Positions 36,294 through 45,457 of a stretch of DNA of 64,000 bases are shown piece after piece. The stretch comes from Anaerococcus pacaensis 9403502. GTDB taxonomy: Bacteria; Bacillota; Clostridia; Tissierellales; Peptoniphilaceae. The notes beneath the pieces were generated by a model. It had not been told where the DNA came from. It worked only from the letters and a program-made list of their open reading frames with translations, and did no database searches. Position numbers and translations under genes: made by a program. Within the stretch, counting starts at the first letter, position 1, and the number at the start of each line of letters is the position of its first letter. The stretch covers positions 757,661-821,660 of the forward strand of contig HG326663.1 of the NCBI GenBank assembly GCA_000308255.3, read 5' to 3'.

Positions 36294-37841
36294 TTAGTTC
36301 CTCATTAGATAATTAAATGCTCCAAGGGCTGCTGTAGCGCCTGTGCCTGCTGAGATTACTATTTGTTTGAATAGGATTTCTGTGGCATCACCTGCTGCGA
36401 ATACTCCTTCTAGGCTTGTTGAGCCGTCTGGGTTTACCTTGATTTCGCCGCGGTCTGTAAGTTCTACTTCAGTTTCTTTGAGCCATTCTGTATTTGGTAC
36501 TAGACCTACTTGGATGAAGCAGCCTTCTACATCTAGTGTGTGCTCTTCGTTTGTTTCTCTATCAGTGTATTCTAGGCGTTGTAGCTTAGTATCACCATAT
36601 AGGCCAGTGGTTTGAGCATTGACTATTACATCTACATTGTCTAGGCTGTTTAGCTTATCTTGTAATACTTGGTCAGCCTTTAGCTCTGGTAAGAATTCTA
36701 GGACTGTTACATGGTCTACCATTGCAGCGAGGTCTATGGCAGCTTCTATACCAGAGTTACCGCCGCCTATTACTGCTACTGGTTTGCCTTTAAATAGTGG
36801 GCCATCACAGTGGGTACAATATGCTACACCCTTGTTTCTAAATTCAGTTTCACCTGGGATGCCGATTAGTCTCCATCTAGCACCTGTAGCTATTACAACA
36901 GTTCTAGATTGTAGCTTTGCACCGTTGTCTAGTTCTACTTCTACTAGTCTCAGGTCGTTTGCAGAATCTTTTGCTTCATAAACATTGCTAGCTAGGGCAC
37001 CTGTCATAACATCAACTCCAAGGCTATCAACTTGATCACGCATAGCTGCCATGAAGTCAGGACCTTCTGTGTATTTAAAGCCTGGGATGTTTTCGATTCC
37101 AAGTGTTTCTACTACTTGGCCGCCAAATTCACTTGCTACAAGGCCGGTTTTAACGCCCTTACGAGCTGCATAGATAGCTGCTGTAGCTGCTGCTGGGCCA
37201 CCACCGATGATTAGTACATCAAAGGCTGATTTATCAGCAAAATCATCTGATGATTTGCCACCAGCTATTTTATCTAAGAGGCTGTCCATGGTTTGCTTGC
37301 CGCCTTCTAAAAATTCGCCATCTTTAAATAGGGCAGGTACTGCAAGCACATCGCGACTTTCTGCGATTTCTTGGAACATGGAACCTTCGATCATGGTGTG
37401 ATTGATGTTTTTATTTAGGACTGCCATGATGTTCATCGATTGAACTACTTCTGGGCAATTGTGACAAGATAGGGAAACGATGGTTTCAAAGTCTCCACTT
37501 TCGATAGACTGGATTCTGTTTTTAGTAGCTTCATCTACTTTTGGATCAATGCCACCTACTTGTAGGATAGCAAGGGCAAATGAAGCAAATTCGTGGCCTA
37601 ATGGTACGCCTGCAAATACTATTTGACCGTGGTCAAATGTACCTGTTAAGTCAAAGGCGGGTGTGTATTTTAGCTCTTTTTCTTCTACTGTCACCTTATC
37701 TGATAGGCTAGCTACGTCTTCTACGAAACCACGTAGCTTTTCACTTTTTTCGTCTGTATCAACAGAAAGCCCAATAACGACTTCTGTTTTTAGCATGTCG
37801 AGATATTGGGCTAGTTGTTGTTTTAAATTGTTATCTAACAT
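36294..37841 (-). CDS. ahpF: Alkyl hydroperoxide reductase subunit F
   Basis: A 515-residue flavoprotein. The N-terminal tandem thioredoxin-like domain carries CHNC (about residues 130-133), which passes electrons to AhpC. The thioredoxin-reductase-like part follows: FAD motif [18 protein letters not shown] (about 210-227), active CTHC (about 341-344), the NAD(P)H motif [18 protein letters not shown] (about 354-371) and the terminal FAD motif [10 protein letters not shown] (about 468-477). It recycles AhpC with NADH and protects the anaerobe from peroxides. It starts 10 bases after ahpC. Full length. Confidence 0.95.
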   Translation of the reverse strand: MLDNNLKQQLAQYLDMLKTEVVIGLSVDTDEKSEKLRGFVEDVASLSDKVTVEEKELKYTPAFDLTGTFDHGQIVFAGVPLGHEFASFALAILQVGGIDPKVDEATKNRIQSIESGDFETIVSLSCHNCPEVVQSMNIMAVLNKNINHTMIEGSMFQEIAESRDVLAVPALFKDGEFLEGGKQTMDSLLDKIAGGKSSDDFADKSAFDVLIIGGGPAAATAAIYAARKGVKTGLVASEFGGQVVETLGIENIPGFKYTEGPDFMAAMRDQVDSLGVDVMTGALASNVYEAKDSANDLRLVEVELDNGAKLQSRTVVIATGARWRLIGIPGETEFRNKGVAYCTHCDGPLFKGKPVAVIGGGNSGIEAAIDLAAMVDHVTVLEFLPELKADQVLQDKLNSLDNVDVIVNAQTTGLYGDTKLQRLEYTDRETNEEHTLDVEGCFIQVGLVPNTEWLKETEVELTDRGEIKVNPDGSTSLEGVFAAGDATEILFKQIVISAGTGATAALGAFNYLMRN

Positions 37842-37851
37842 TTATTTCCTC

Positions 37852-38421
37852 TTATAGTTTACCTACAAGATCAAGACCTGGAGTTAGAACATCATCGCCT
37901 TCTTCTGCCCATTTTGCAGGACAAGCTTGGCCTGGGTGTTCAGCAACGTATTTAGCAGCTTTAATTTTGTTGATGTTTACATCAGCTTTTCTACCGATAC
38001 CATCAGCATTGATTTCTACTGTTTGAATTACGTTTTCTGGGTCTAATACAAATGTAGCTCTTAGTGCTTTTCCGCTATCATCTAGGATATCAAGTTCTCT
38101 TGTTAATTCTTTGTTGCTATCAGAAATCATTGGATATTCTAGTTTAGAGATTTTTTCAGAATTGTCATGCCATGCTTTGTGAACGAAGTGTGTATCTACT
38201 GATACTGAGTAAACTTCTGCACCTAGTTCTTTAAGAGCTGAGTAAGAATCTTGCATATCTTCTAGTTCTGTTGGACAAACGAATGTGAAGTCAGCTGGAT
38301 AGAATAATAGTACTGTCCATTTACCTTTAAGGTCTTCGTTTGATACTGTTATAAATTCATCCTTAGTTGGATTGTATGCGTCTAAACTAAATTCTGGTAG
38401 TGTTTTACCAATAAAAGCCAT
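37852..38421 (-). CDS. ahpC: Alkyl hydroperoxide reductase subunit C (2-Cys peroxiredoxin)
   Basis: A 189-residue typical 2-Cys peroxiredoxin. PADFTFVCPTELEDM (about residues 41-55) carries the peroxidatic Cys near 48 and GQACPAKW (about 163-170) the resolving Cys. VSVDTHFVHKAWHDNSEKI is a bacterial AhpC signature. It reduces hydrogen peroxide and organic peroxides with AhpF as reductant. The ATG follows AAGGAGATATATA. First gene of ahpC-ahpF, under a PerR-like operator. Confidence 0.96.
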   Translation of the reverse strand: MAFIGKTLPEFSLDAYNPTKDEFITVSNEDLKGKWTVLLFYPADFTFVCPTELEDMQDSYSALKELGAEVYSVSVDTHFVHKAWHDNSEKISKLEYPMISDSNKELTRELDILDDSGKALRATFVLDPENVIQTVEINADGIGRKADVNINKIKAAKYVAEHPGQACPAKWAEEGDDVLTPGLDLVGKL

Positions 38422-38466
38422 TATATATCTCCTTTATTAATTTATTTTTCAATATTTATCACTAAT

Positions 38467-38494
38467 ATTATAATCATTCTAAACTAAAAGTCAA
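38467..38494 (-). promoter_or_regulatory. ahpC promoter with overlapping PerR box
   Basis: Minus-strand TTGACT (38489-38494) and TATAAT (38467-38472) are 16 bases apart. TTAGAATGATTATAA (38468-38482) matches the PerR consensus TTATAATNATTATAA at every fixed position but one, and covers the -10. Peroxide oxidation of PerR should therefore derepress ahpCF. Confidence 0.85.
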
Positions 38495-38811
38495 ACTAAA
38501 ATGATAGGCATATTTAGTGATCCTCACTTCATTTTTATATTACCCAATATTAAAAAAATTATTTGGGTTTTTCTAACAATTAAATTAACTGATATGTTTC
38601 ATACTTATTATCTTTAGAATTATATTAACTTATGCTGTAATTAATAAAAGCGATAAAGTAAAGTAAAAGGAGAGTGGTAAGCACTAGTCCCCATATTGCC
38701 ATTGATATTTATAAAAATAAACTAAAGTGCTGAACAATTCTATATTTATAGTATAATGAAATAAATACTATTAATTTACTACACTATAGACTACATAGTA
38801 ACGAGGAAGAA

Positions 38812-39342
38812 ATGAGAGAAGTTAGAAAATACGATTTATATGTATCAGCCTTTGAGCTGGGAACTGGGTCGAGTCTTGAAAAAGAATTTCTTACAACAGG
38901 GCTTATCATAAAGCATGATGGCCACTATGAAATCTGCTCCAAAGAGTCCAAGGGGGATGGAGAAGTGGCATACGAGGGAGACTTCGTAAAGATTGATAAA
39001 TCAAACAATCCATACCCAAATTCTCGCGAGAGATTTTTATCTCATCACAAGAAAGTCGGAGAAAACAAGTATTGCCAATACCCAGATGTGATAAATTCGT
39101 GGCAATATGGGGATGAGAGAGATGATGTAATCGACTACCTACTAGATACCAATCAACTAATTATAAACACAGATTCTTATGATAAATTTTATGAAGCAGA
39201 GCTGTGGGGCACTACTCTTACTGCCAAGAAGATTGATGTAATTTTGATATATAGTGTCAGCAGGGTAGATGACCAAATCGAAAATGTAGACTTTAATCTA
39301 ATAGATAAAGAAGAATTTGATAAGACATACGAATACGTCTAA
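38812..39342 (+). CDS. Conserved hypothetical protein (gene A of the first kinase/NLR-like module)
   Basis: A 176-residue soluble protein without signal peptide or membrane segment. I do not recognise a named domain. Notable segments are LYVSAFELGTGSSLEKEF, GDFVKIDKSNNPYPNSRERF (about 63-82), NKYCQYPDVINSWQYGDERD (about 90-109), AELWGTTLTAKKIDVILIYS (about 129-148) and FDKTYEYV at the end. A GAGGAAGAA site precedes the ATG, and a TATAATG near 38753 is a possible -10. It ends 17 bases before gene B1 with a good AAGGAG between, so it belongs to the same operon. The second module lacks it, so it is accessory or was lost. Confidence 0.7.
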   Translation: MREVRKYDLYVSAFELGTGSSLEKEFLTTGLIIKHDGHYEICSKESKGDGEVAYEGDFVKIDKSNNPYPNSRERFLSHHKKVGENKYCQYPDVINSWQYGDERDDVIDYLLDTNQLIINTDSYDKFYEAELWGTTLTAKKIDVILIYSVSRVDDQIENVDFNLIDKEEFDKTYEYV

Positions 39343-39359
39343 AGACATAAGGAGTGCAA

Positions 39360-41042
39360 ATGGAAAGTGCAGTTGTTAGCGGGGAAACAACTCTAATTGA
39401 GACCAACGAATTTGAATGGCAAAAAAATATAAGCTCTGGTGAATACTTAGATATTGAAAGTATTGAAATCGGTGCGAATAATACCATTTCACTTAGAAAA
39501 AAAATACCATTTTATAAATACATAATAAATTACCTACTCCTAACTCACAGAGATGAGCTAGAAATAGAAGAAGATGCAGTAGGTGAAACAGCCAAAGAAA
39601 TCTTTGAATCAATCGAAAGAGGAGAGAAAAACCCTAAGTTTGAAGCCCTAGTAGATTTAGTAGTAGGCTTATTTCAAGCAAAAAACCTATACCCAGCAGG
39701 GACTAAGTCTGAGGTATATGGATCTCTTGAATATGATGAGTCAAAGAGAAAGATTTGGAAAAAAACACAAATAAGAAAAGACCTAAAGGCGAATGTCATA
39801 AGCCGTGACAAGATGTTTATGTATGGCTTTGGCTTAGGTCTAGATATATTAGAACTTGAAGTATTTCTAATGAAAGTACTAGAAGAATCAGGGCTCAACA
39901 TATGGGATCAGAAAGAAGCCCTTATTTATATTGCCCTAAAACACTTCCCATCTGACCCGGTCAATTTTTTCATCAAGGCCAACCATATGTATGACACTGA
40001 AGAAAAACCAGTGGGTAAGGAACCTGTTGAAACATCCCTAAATACCACTATTCTACAAAACTCCCTAGATGATTATCTCAATGCATATAGAAACCAAGAG
40101 AGCATTGACGATGATGTCATTTTATCTATCATTTCATATCACAAAGACTTAGTGAGCGATAATGCTACCAGAACAATCTATAACGAATTTATCACTACCT
40201 TTAGAGAAGTAGAAGAAAAACTCTCCTACGAAATAGAGGCTTTTTCTGATGTCAAATTTGGCAACTCCGATGCATCGGGCAGTGGCGCTGATTATTTCTC
40301 TAGAGGAAACGTAAAAATAACCTACCAGACTCCTGATGATATAATCATCACAACCGATACACCATTTATCTTTAAAAATGACAAAAGTGGAGAGACTAAG
40401 ACTTATTTCCCAGTGCATGACTTCACGCTAAAGGCAACAGAAGAGCTGTCAGAAATTGAGATCACCCTCCAAAGTGATTATTATAGCTTCAAAGAAGAAG
40501 TCCCAGTGCTTGGTACAGGCGAAGAGTATTCTGATTTTATATACCAAAATGATATAGAAGCTATAAAAGAAATCGAGCACGAATCTATATACATCTCTGA
40601 GAAAAAACTATCATCACTACTGACCTATCTTTATAACGAAGATGCCCTTATACTTCGTGAAGATAGGAAGCTGCCTGATGATCAAGTAGCCGCTTTGGAC
40701 GATTTATTAAAAGAAACCCGTATAAAGCACGAGAACCTAAATGCTATCATGGAGAAGGGCAATGTAAGCCAGATCACTAGACCAAGGCTAATCACATTAT
40801 ATTTCCTGAATTTTGTCCTAGACAATGAGGACAATTGGTATGACAGACTTTCTACTCCGGCCAAGAGAAAGAGAAACTATCTGATTTATATGGATATGAA
40901 GCTTAGAAACTCCAGACTTTATGAATACAATATACTAAATCCATACGAGGAGACCTTACTAAAACTTGTAGTTTATGATGAGCCAATCGATGCTTTTAGA
41001 GATTTGTGGGCCAAGTATCTAGTAAATATAGGAGAATCTTGA
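39360..41042 (+). CDS. Uncharacterised 560-residue protein, gene B1 of the first module
   Basis: I place the start at ATG 39360 (AAGGAG five bases upstream), which agrees with the start of the homologue at 54013. No catalytic motif or membrane helix is seen. The N-terminal part (EYLDIESIEIGANNTISLRK, then IPFYKYIINYLL) is followed by a helical domain with SRDKMFMYGFGLGLDILELE and VFLMKVLEESGLNIWDQKEA (about 147-186), a pattern also present in other hypothetical Firmicute proteins. The middle (about 300-400) is beta-rich and less conserved between copies. The C-terminus PAKRKRNYLIYMDMKLRNSR and LYEYNILNPYEETLLKLVV is the most conserved stretch. Its stop overlaps the kinase start by one base. 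Confidence 0.75.
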   Translation: MESAVVSGETTLIETNEFEWQKNISSGEYLDIESIEIGANNTISLRKKIPFYKYIINYLLLTHRDELEIEEDAVGETAKEIFESIERGEKNPKFEALVDLVVGLFQAKNLYPAGTKSEVYGSLEYDESKRKIWKKTQIRKDLKANVISRDKMFMYGFGLGLDILELEVFLMKVLEESGLNIWDQKEALIYIALKHFPSDPVNFFIKANHMYDTEEKPVGKEPVETSLNTTILQNSLDDYLNAYRNQESIDDDVILSIISYHKDLVSDNATRTIYNEFITTFREVEEKLSYEIEAFSDVKFGNSDASGSGADYFSRGNVKITYQTPDDIIITTDTPFIFKNDKSGETKTYFPVHDFTLKATEELSEIEITLQSDYYSFKEEVPVLGTGEEYSDFIYQNDIEAIKEIEHESIYISEKKLSSLLTYLYNEDALILREDRKLPDDQVAALDDLLKETRIKHENLNAIMEKGNVSQITRPRLITLYFLNFVLDNEDNWYDRLSTPAKRKRNYLIYMDMKLRNSRLYEYNILNPYEETLLKLVVYDEPIDAFRDLWAKYLVNIGES

Positions 41043-44000
41043 TGAAGAATCTAAGAACACAAGAAGAATTTATTAGTAATATCACAGACCCAAATGAAAA
41101 ATCGAGAATTCCGCTTACAGGAACTGAGTTTGAAATATTAAACCGCCACGGCGAAATCGACTATACAGTAAGAGTCGAAAAGCTAGTTGGCACTGGTGCG
41201 AGCTGTTTGGTATACGAAGTAGTAGTAGATGATAGGCATCCTCCACTCAAGAACATGATAATGAAGGAATTTTATCCGTCTTTTCGTGAGCAAGAAATCC
41301 ATGGAGTGAGAAATCCAGAGAACCCCCTCCACAAAGACTTCATAGCAGCAAGTAAAGAAGCCGAAGTTGCCATAGCCTATGACAGGCAAAAATTTATTGA
41401 CTCTTATGCCAAGCACATAGAAATTATGGAAATCGATCCAATCCTCCGTGATAAAATCGTAAGACCCTATAGGCTAGAAGAAGCAGATGATTATCTCTTT
41501 GCCCTTTATGATACAGATACCGCGTTAAGTGTTGATAAATACTACAACTTAGACCTGGCTATAATCATCAGTATCCTAAAGCAAACTGCAGAAATCCTTA
41601 CATTTTTACACCAAAAGGATATCATATACATGGACTTAAAGCCTGCAAATATACTTTATGACTACAATAGGGACAAGGTGAAACTATTTGACTTTGATGC
41701 AGCAGTGTTTTTGGACAACCTAGATGATACCAATGAGTTCTTTATGCCAAGTCAAAGGGCATTTATACCACCAGAACTAAGATATGTATCAAATATCAAT
41801 AAGCGCAAGGATATCTTTATCACAGAAGAGATTGACCTTTATATGCTTGGTGTAACATTTTTCTATTTACTCATGGATAGGTATCCATCAGACCTAGAAA
41901 ATGAAAACATGGATTACCTAGAGCGTAACCTACAAACAGTTCTATCTAAGATTAGTAATCAAATCTTTTTAAACCCATCTACCACATATAAAATAATAGA
42001 ACTTTTCAAAGAAACCATATCCTACCACAGGTATCTGACTGTAGACCAATTCAGAAACAGGCTTGATGAGATTCAGGCTGGCCTTGACGTGGATAGAAAT
42101 ATCAATGTCACCAATATATTGTCAGCAGCCTATATCATCGATAGCAATCCACTCTTTGACTACATCCAAGAAGATGAGCATGGCAAATATATCGATGTAG
42201 CCATAATTGGCGACCTAAATCGAGCCCTAGAATTCTTCAACCTAATGTTTGCATCAGTAGATTTAGCGGATGTGGAGCTTAGATTTAATATCTACACTAA
42301 AAGCGCCAAGGACTCCTACAATCAAATGACTAGAATGATGCCACTGTTGAGGGAGACTTGTAAGATCTATATTGACGATAGGGTTCGCGATGATAAATTA
42401 AACACCAGTATCACAGACAAGTACTATGCGACTATAAATTTTAAGAAAAACATTAAAGATATAGACGACCACTATATCATAATTCTCCACGAAGATGGAG
42501 AAAATCACAATAAAACAGCCAACAAATTATTTGACAAATACAAGGATGTTGAGGAAAATCGCTTTATCGTAAACTATACAAGGATGATAAATGAGATAGA
42601 GACTCATAAGAGTGATTATATAAAAGTCTTTAACGTGGATATTTCTTCTGCTGCCACCTTTAGAAATAAGGAATACAGCGAATCTATCCTAGAGCAAGCC
42701 TTTAATGTCCATACTTTCTATGCCAGAGCCTATGGCGGTGAGAGAACTGATATTTATGACATATGGACAGATTTCATCAAAGGTGATCTCTACAATCTCA
42801 AATCATCTATGAGAGCTGCACTTTCTATGAGATATAAGCTCTATAGGGCAGGATCGCTTGATGCTGAGGATCCGGCAGATGACTTTTACAAAAAAGTCGT
42901 AGCCAAAGTTGCCCCTGCTGATGAAGTGACCATGAGAGACTTATTTGCTGATAGCGAGCACCACTCTTGGAATAGGTTTATGATTACTCTAGGCTACAAT
43001 GTCCCAACTAAAGAGCAATTTAGGGACTATGCTTATGTTGGCTTTAATAACCACATAGACAGGGTCAACAAACTCCACCCACTCATTGCAAACTCAGATA
43101 TCAGAAAATATAAAAATGGCGAAGAGGATATATTTGAACAAGTCTCAGATAGTGTCCATGACTTCCTTAGATTTAAGACCCAAAATGCAGATAAGAGGGT
43201 CCTAGACAGAATCAATCACACACTGCTAAATACCAACTGGCACTACAATGACAATCTCCGTGCCATTCTCCCATTTTGGGAAGAGCTCTTAAATGTGACC
43301 CTTAGAATCATAGACCAAGAAGCATTTTCTGCCAACACTTGGGAGCTCCTTCGCGGTGTCCTTGAAGATAGGTTGGCAGAAGAATTCCTAGGCAAAGAAG
43401 AAGTCTATGCGGACTATTTACTAATCAAAAAAGATATAGACCTAATCATAGAAAGAAACTCAAAAAAAAGCTTTAGGGTATCTGACTACATGATTATAGA
43501 TGCCATTCCTCTTATCAAGTCCAACTCTGTTAAGACAATATTTAAGCCCTTTGTAGCAGAAGAAGGTCTACTCTGGGCCAATGTCCTAGCTGCCATCAAA
43601 TATAGTCCTAGAAATCTGATTTTAATCTCAGACAGCAAGGAAGATTTGACTGATAAGTACAATCGTATAGTCGACTTTATGAAAAATAAGCGACTACAAA
43701 GGACCCTTAATATAGAGCTTATTACTTATGAAGAGATGGACCTATATAGCAAAGAAGATGCCATTGTCGACTTGACTTTAAACTCTCACACTGACGCCAA
43801 ACGCAAGGAAATCCGCGAGTTTGACTATTTAGAATACTTAGGCTCTAACGAATGGTCTGGGGATTTTAAAGCGATTGATTATTATATCAACGAGAAGACC
43901 TTAACAGTAGAAGAAACCTTCTACTTAAACAATGCCTATTATTACAATGCCAAGGCTGAAAACAACTTATCGAGACTAAATAACTACTACGAAAAAATCT

Positions 44001-45058
44001 GGCAGGCATATCTATCATATCCATCCTACCAATGGAGGGAATTTAATAGGCTCTTTAAGACCAGCAGAAATAAATATATCCTAAACCTATCTTATCCAGA
44101 ATGTGAAAAAACCTCGATGCTTGAGGTGGGTGATTTTATATTTAAGCGTGATGCCAAGCTTAGGTATCCAAAGCTAGTATCATTTTTAAATGACCTGGTA
44201 GAAGAAGGCATAGTAATAGATTATGAATTCCCAATCAATCCAGGAAAAATTAAACTACACACCATAAATGATTATCTGACGGTAGAGCTGGGTGATTTCA
44301 TTTCCAAATCTCTCAAACACCACTTCACAGTATTTGACTTTAGAAAGCTATATTTCCCACTAATGGATGAAGATGATAATAGGAACTTCTACTACTACGG
44401 CATGAGCAACAATGTGTATTTCTCATACGATGTCAAATACAAGGACCCTACGAGAATTGCCTATGAACTTAACCAATTTATGGAAAATCTCGATGCTGGA
44501 GTAGACAATGAGAGAGAAATCCGTATATTCAACCACCTAGGCGACAAGCCATATGTAAGAGATGGCGGGGATAAGATTGAATTTAACTACGAACTAGGCG
44601 ATATAGCCTTTAGAGAATTTTTCGAAAAAGGTATAGCTCTAAAAATCTATACTTACTTTGAGCTAATCAGAAAATCAGTAAGTTTTGATGAAATAAAGAT
44701 AGATGTGGGTCTTAAATGGAAGGCTTATGGGGACTATAGCCCAATATCTGAAGGTGTAGAAAACACTCTAGATATAGTGGCAACCAAGGGATTTTCAACC
44801 TTTATAATCACCTGCGTCCAAGAGGATGTGACCAAAGACTTCATCTATGAAATCAAAAATCACTCTAAGCAATTTGGTATAGATACAACCCCAATACTTA
44901 TTAGTAGTTATAGCGAGGGCCTAGACCCATCCATACAAAAAATTGCGGATGCGACAGGAGTATATTTCATCGATAGAGATATGCTAAAAAAAGCAAGCGT
45001 AGTCCAATACCTTGAAAATATAGCCAACGTAGAAAGCAACTGGCAAGATATTAATTAG
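41042..45058 (+). CDS. Ser/Thr protein kinase fused to a DUF1887/Card1-like C-terminal half, gene C1
   Basis: I place the start at ATG 41042 (overlap TGATG with B1), giving 1338 residues that begin like the homologue (MKNLRTQEEFI). Residues about 40-350 are a bacterial eukaryote-like kinase: glycine loop VGTGASCLVYEV (about 50-61), ATP lysine in MIMKEFYP, catalytic YMDLKPANIL (about 197-206; Arg of HRD replaced by Met, Asp kept) and DFD for DFG in LFDFDAA. About 375-560 looks Rossmann-like (YIDVAIIGDLNRALEFFNLM). Residues about 840-1330 resemble DUF1887: LLWANVLAAIKYSPRNLILI, DLTLNSHTDAKR, a winged-helix-like part near 1037-1080, and a nuclease-like fold with ENTLDIV...STFIITC, where the usual E/Q-x-K is lost. 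No membrane segment is seen. Confidence 0.8.
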   Translation: MKNLRTQEEFISNITDPNEKSRIPLTGTEFEILNRHGEIDYTVRVEKLVGTGASCLVYEVVVDDRHPPLKNMIMKEFYPSFREQEIHGVRNPENPLHKDFIAASKEAEVAIAYDRQKFIDSYAKHIEIMEIDPILRDKIVRPYRLEEADDYLFALYDTDTALSVDKYYNLDLAIIISILKQTAEILTFLHQKDIIYMDLKPANILYDYNRDKVKLFDFDAAVFLDNLDDTNEFFMPSQRAFIPPELRYVSNINKRKDIFITEEIDLYMLGVTFFYLLMDRYPSDLENENMDYLERNLQTVLSKISNQIFLNPSTTYKIIELFKETISYHRYLTVDQFRNRLDEIQAGLDVDRNINVTNILSAAYIIDSNPLFDYIQEDEHGKYIDVAIIGDLNRALEFFNLMFASVDLADVELRFNIYTKSAKDSYNQMTRMMPLLRETCKIYIDDRVRDDKLNTSITDKYYATINFKKNIKDIDDHYIIILHEDGENHNKTANKLFDKYKDVEENRFIVNYTRMINEIETHKSDYIKVFNVDISSAATFRNKEYSESILEQAFNVHTFYARAYGGERTDIYDIWTDFIKGDLYNLKSSMRAALSMRYKLYRAGSLDAEDPADDFYKKVVAKVAPADEVTMRDLFADSEHHSWNRFMITLGYNVPTKEQFRDYAYVGFNNHIDRVNKLHPLIANSDIRKYKNGEEDIFEQVSDSVHDFLRFKTQNADKRVLDRINHTLLNTNWHYNDNLRAILPFWEELLNVTLRIIDQEAFSANTWELLRGVLEDRLAEEFLGKEEVYADYLLIKKDIDLIIERNSKKSFRVSDYMIIDAIPLIKSNSVKTIFKPFVAEEGLLWANVLAAIKYSPRNLILISDSKEDLTDKYNRIVDFMKNKRLQRTLNIELITYEEMDLYSKEDAIVDLTLNSHTDAKRKEIREFDYLEYLGSNEWSGDFKAIDYYINEKTLTVEETFYLNNAYYYNAKAENNLSRLNNYYEKIWQAYLSYPSYQWREFNRLFKTSRNKYILNLSYPECEKTSMLEVGDFIFKRDAKLRYPKLVSFLNDLVEEGIVIDYEFPINPGKIKLHTINDYLTVELGDFISKSLKHHFTVFDFRKLYFPLMDEDDNRNFYYYGMSNNVYFSYDVKYKDPTRIAYELNQFMENLDAGVDNEREIRIFNHLGDKPYVRDGGDKIEFNYELGDIAFREFFEKGIALKIYTYFELIRKSVSFDEIKIDVGLKWKAYGDYSPISEGVENTLDIVATKGFSTFIITCVQEDVTKDFIYEIKNHSKQFGIDTTPILISSYSEGLDPSIQKIADATGVYFIDRDMLKKASVVQYLENIANVESNWQDIN

Positions 45059-45087
45059 AGAGCTAAAGTAAGATTTAGCTCTTTTTT
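45059..45087 (+). terminator. Terminator after the kinase gene
   Basis: AGAGCTAAA (45059-45067) and TTTAGCTCT (45074-45082) with a 6-base loop and a TTTTTT tail, directly after the stop. So gene D1 is likely transcribed mainly from its own promoter. The interval 45088-45457 is AT-rich and shows no gene. Confidence 0.85.
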
Positions 45088-45457
45088 ATAATTATGAACG
45101 TATAAAAAAATTTAGCTAAAAAAGAAGACTTATACTATTCCTATAAATAAACATAAAAGCTTAAGTGTAGAGAAACTGCTAAAATTTATTTTATTAGTAT
45201 ATTATTGGCTTATATGATTAGATATCATCAACATATATAAATTTCAGCTACAATGGGGAAAAGTACTGAAAAATAAGCTTAATTGACCTAATGTCTAGTA
45301 AAATGCTAAACTATCATTTTTAGGAAAAAGCAGTATCATTATTATACAGATGATTTTTATAATACTTATTATTAAATAATATATTTAAATAGAATTATAT
45401 TAGCGTTCTCCCACAGTTTAGTACCATATATTTTATGGTTAGTTAGTAGGTGATTAC

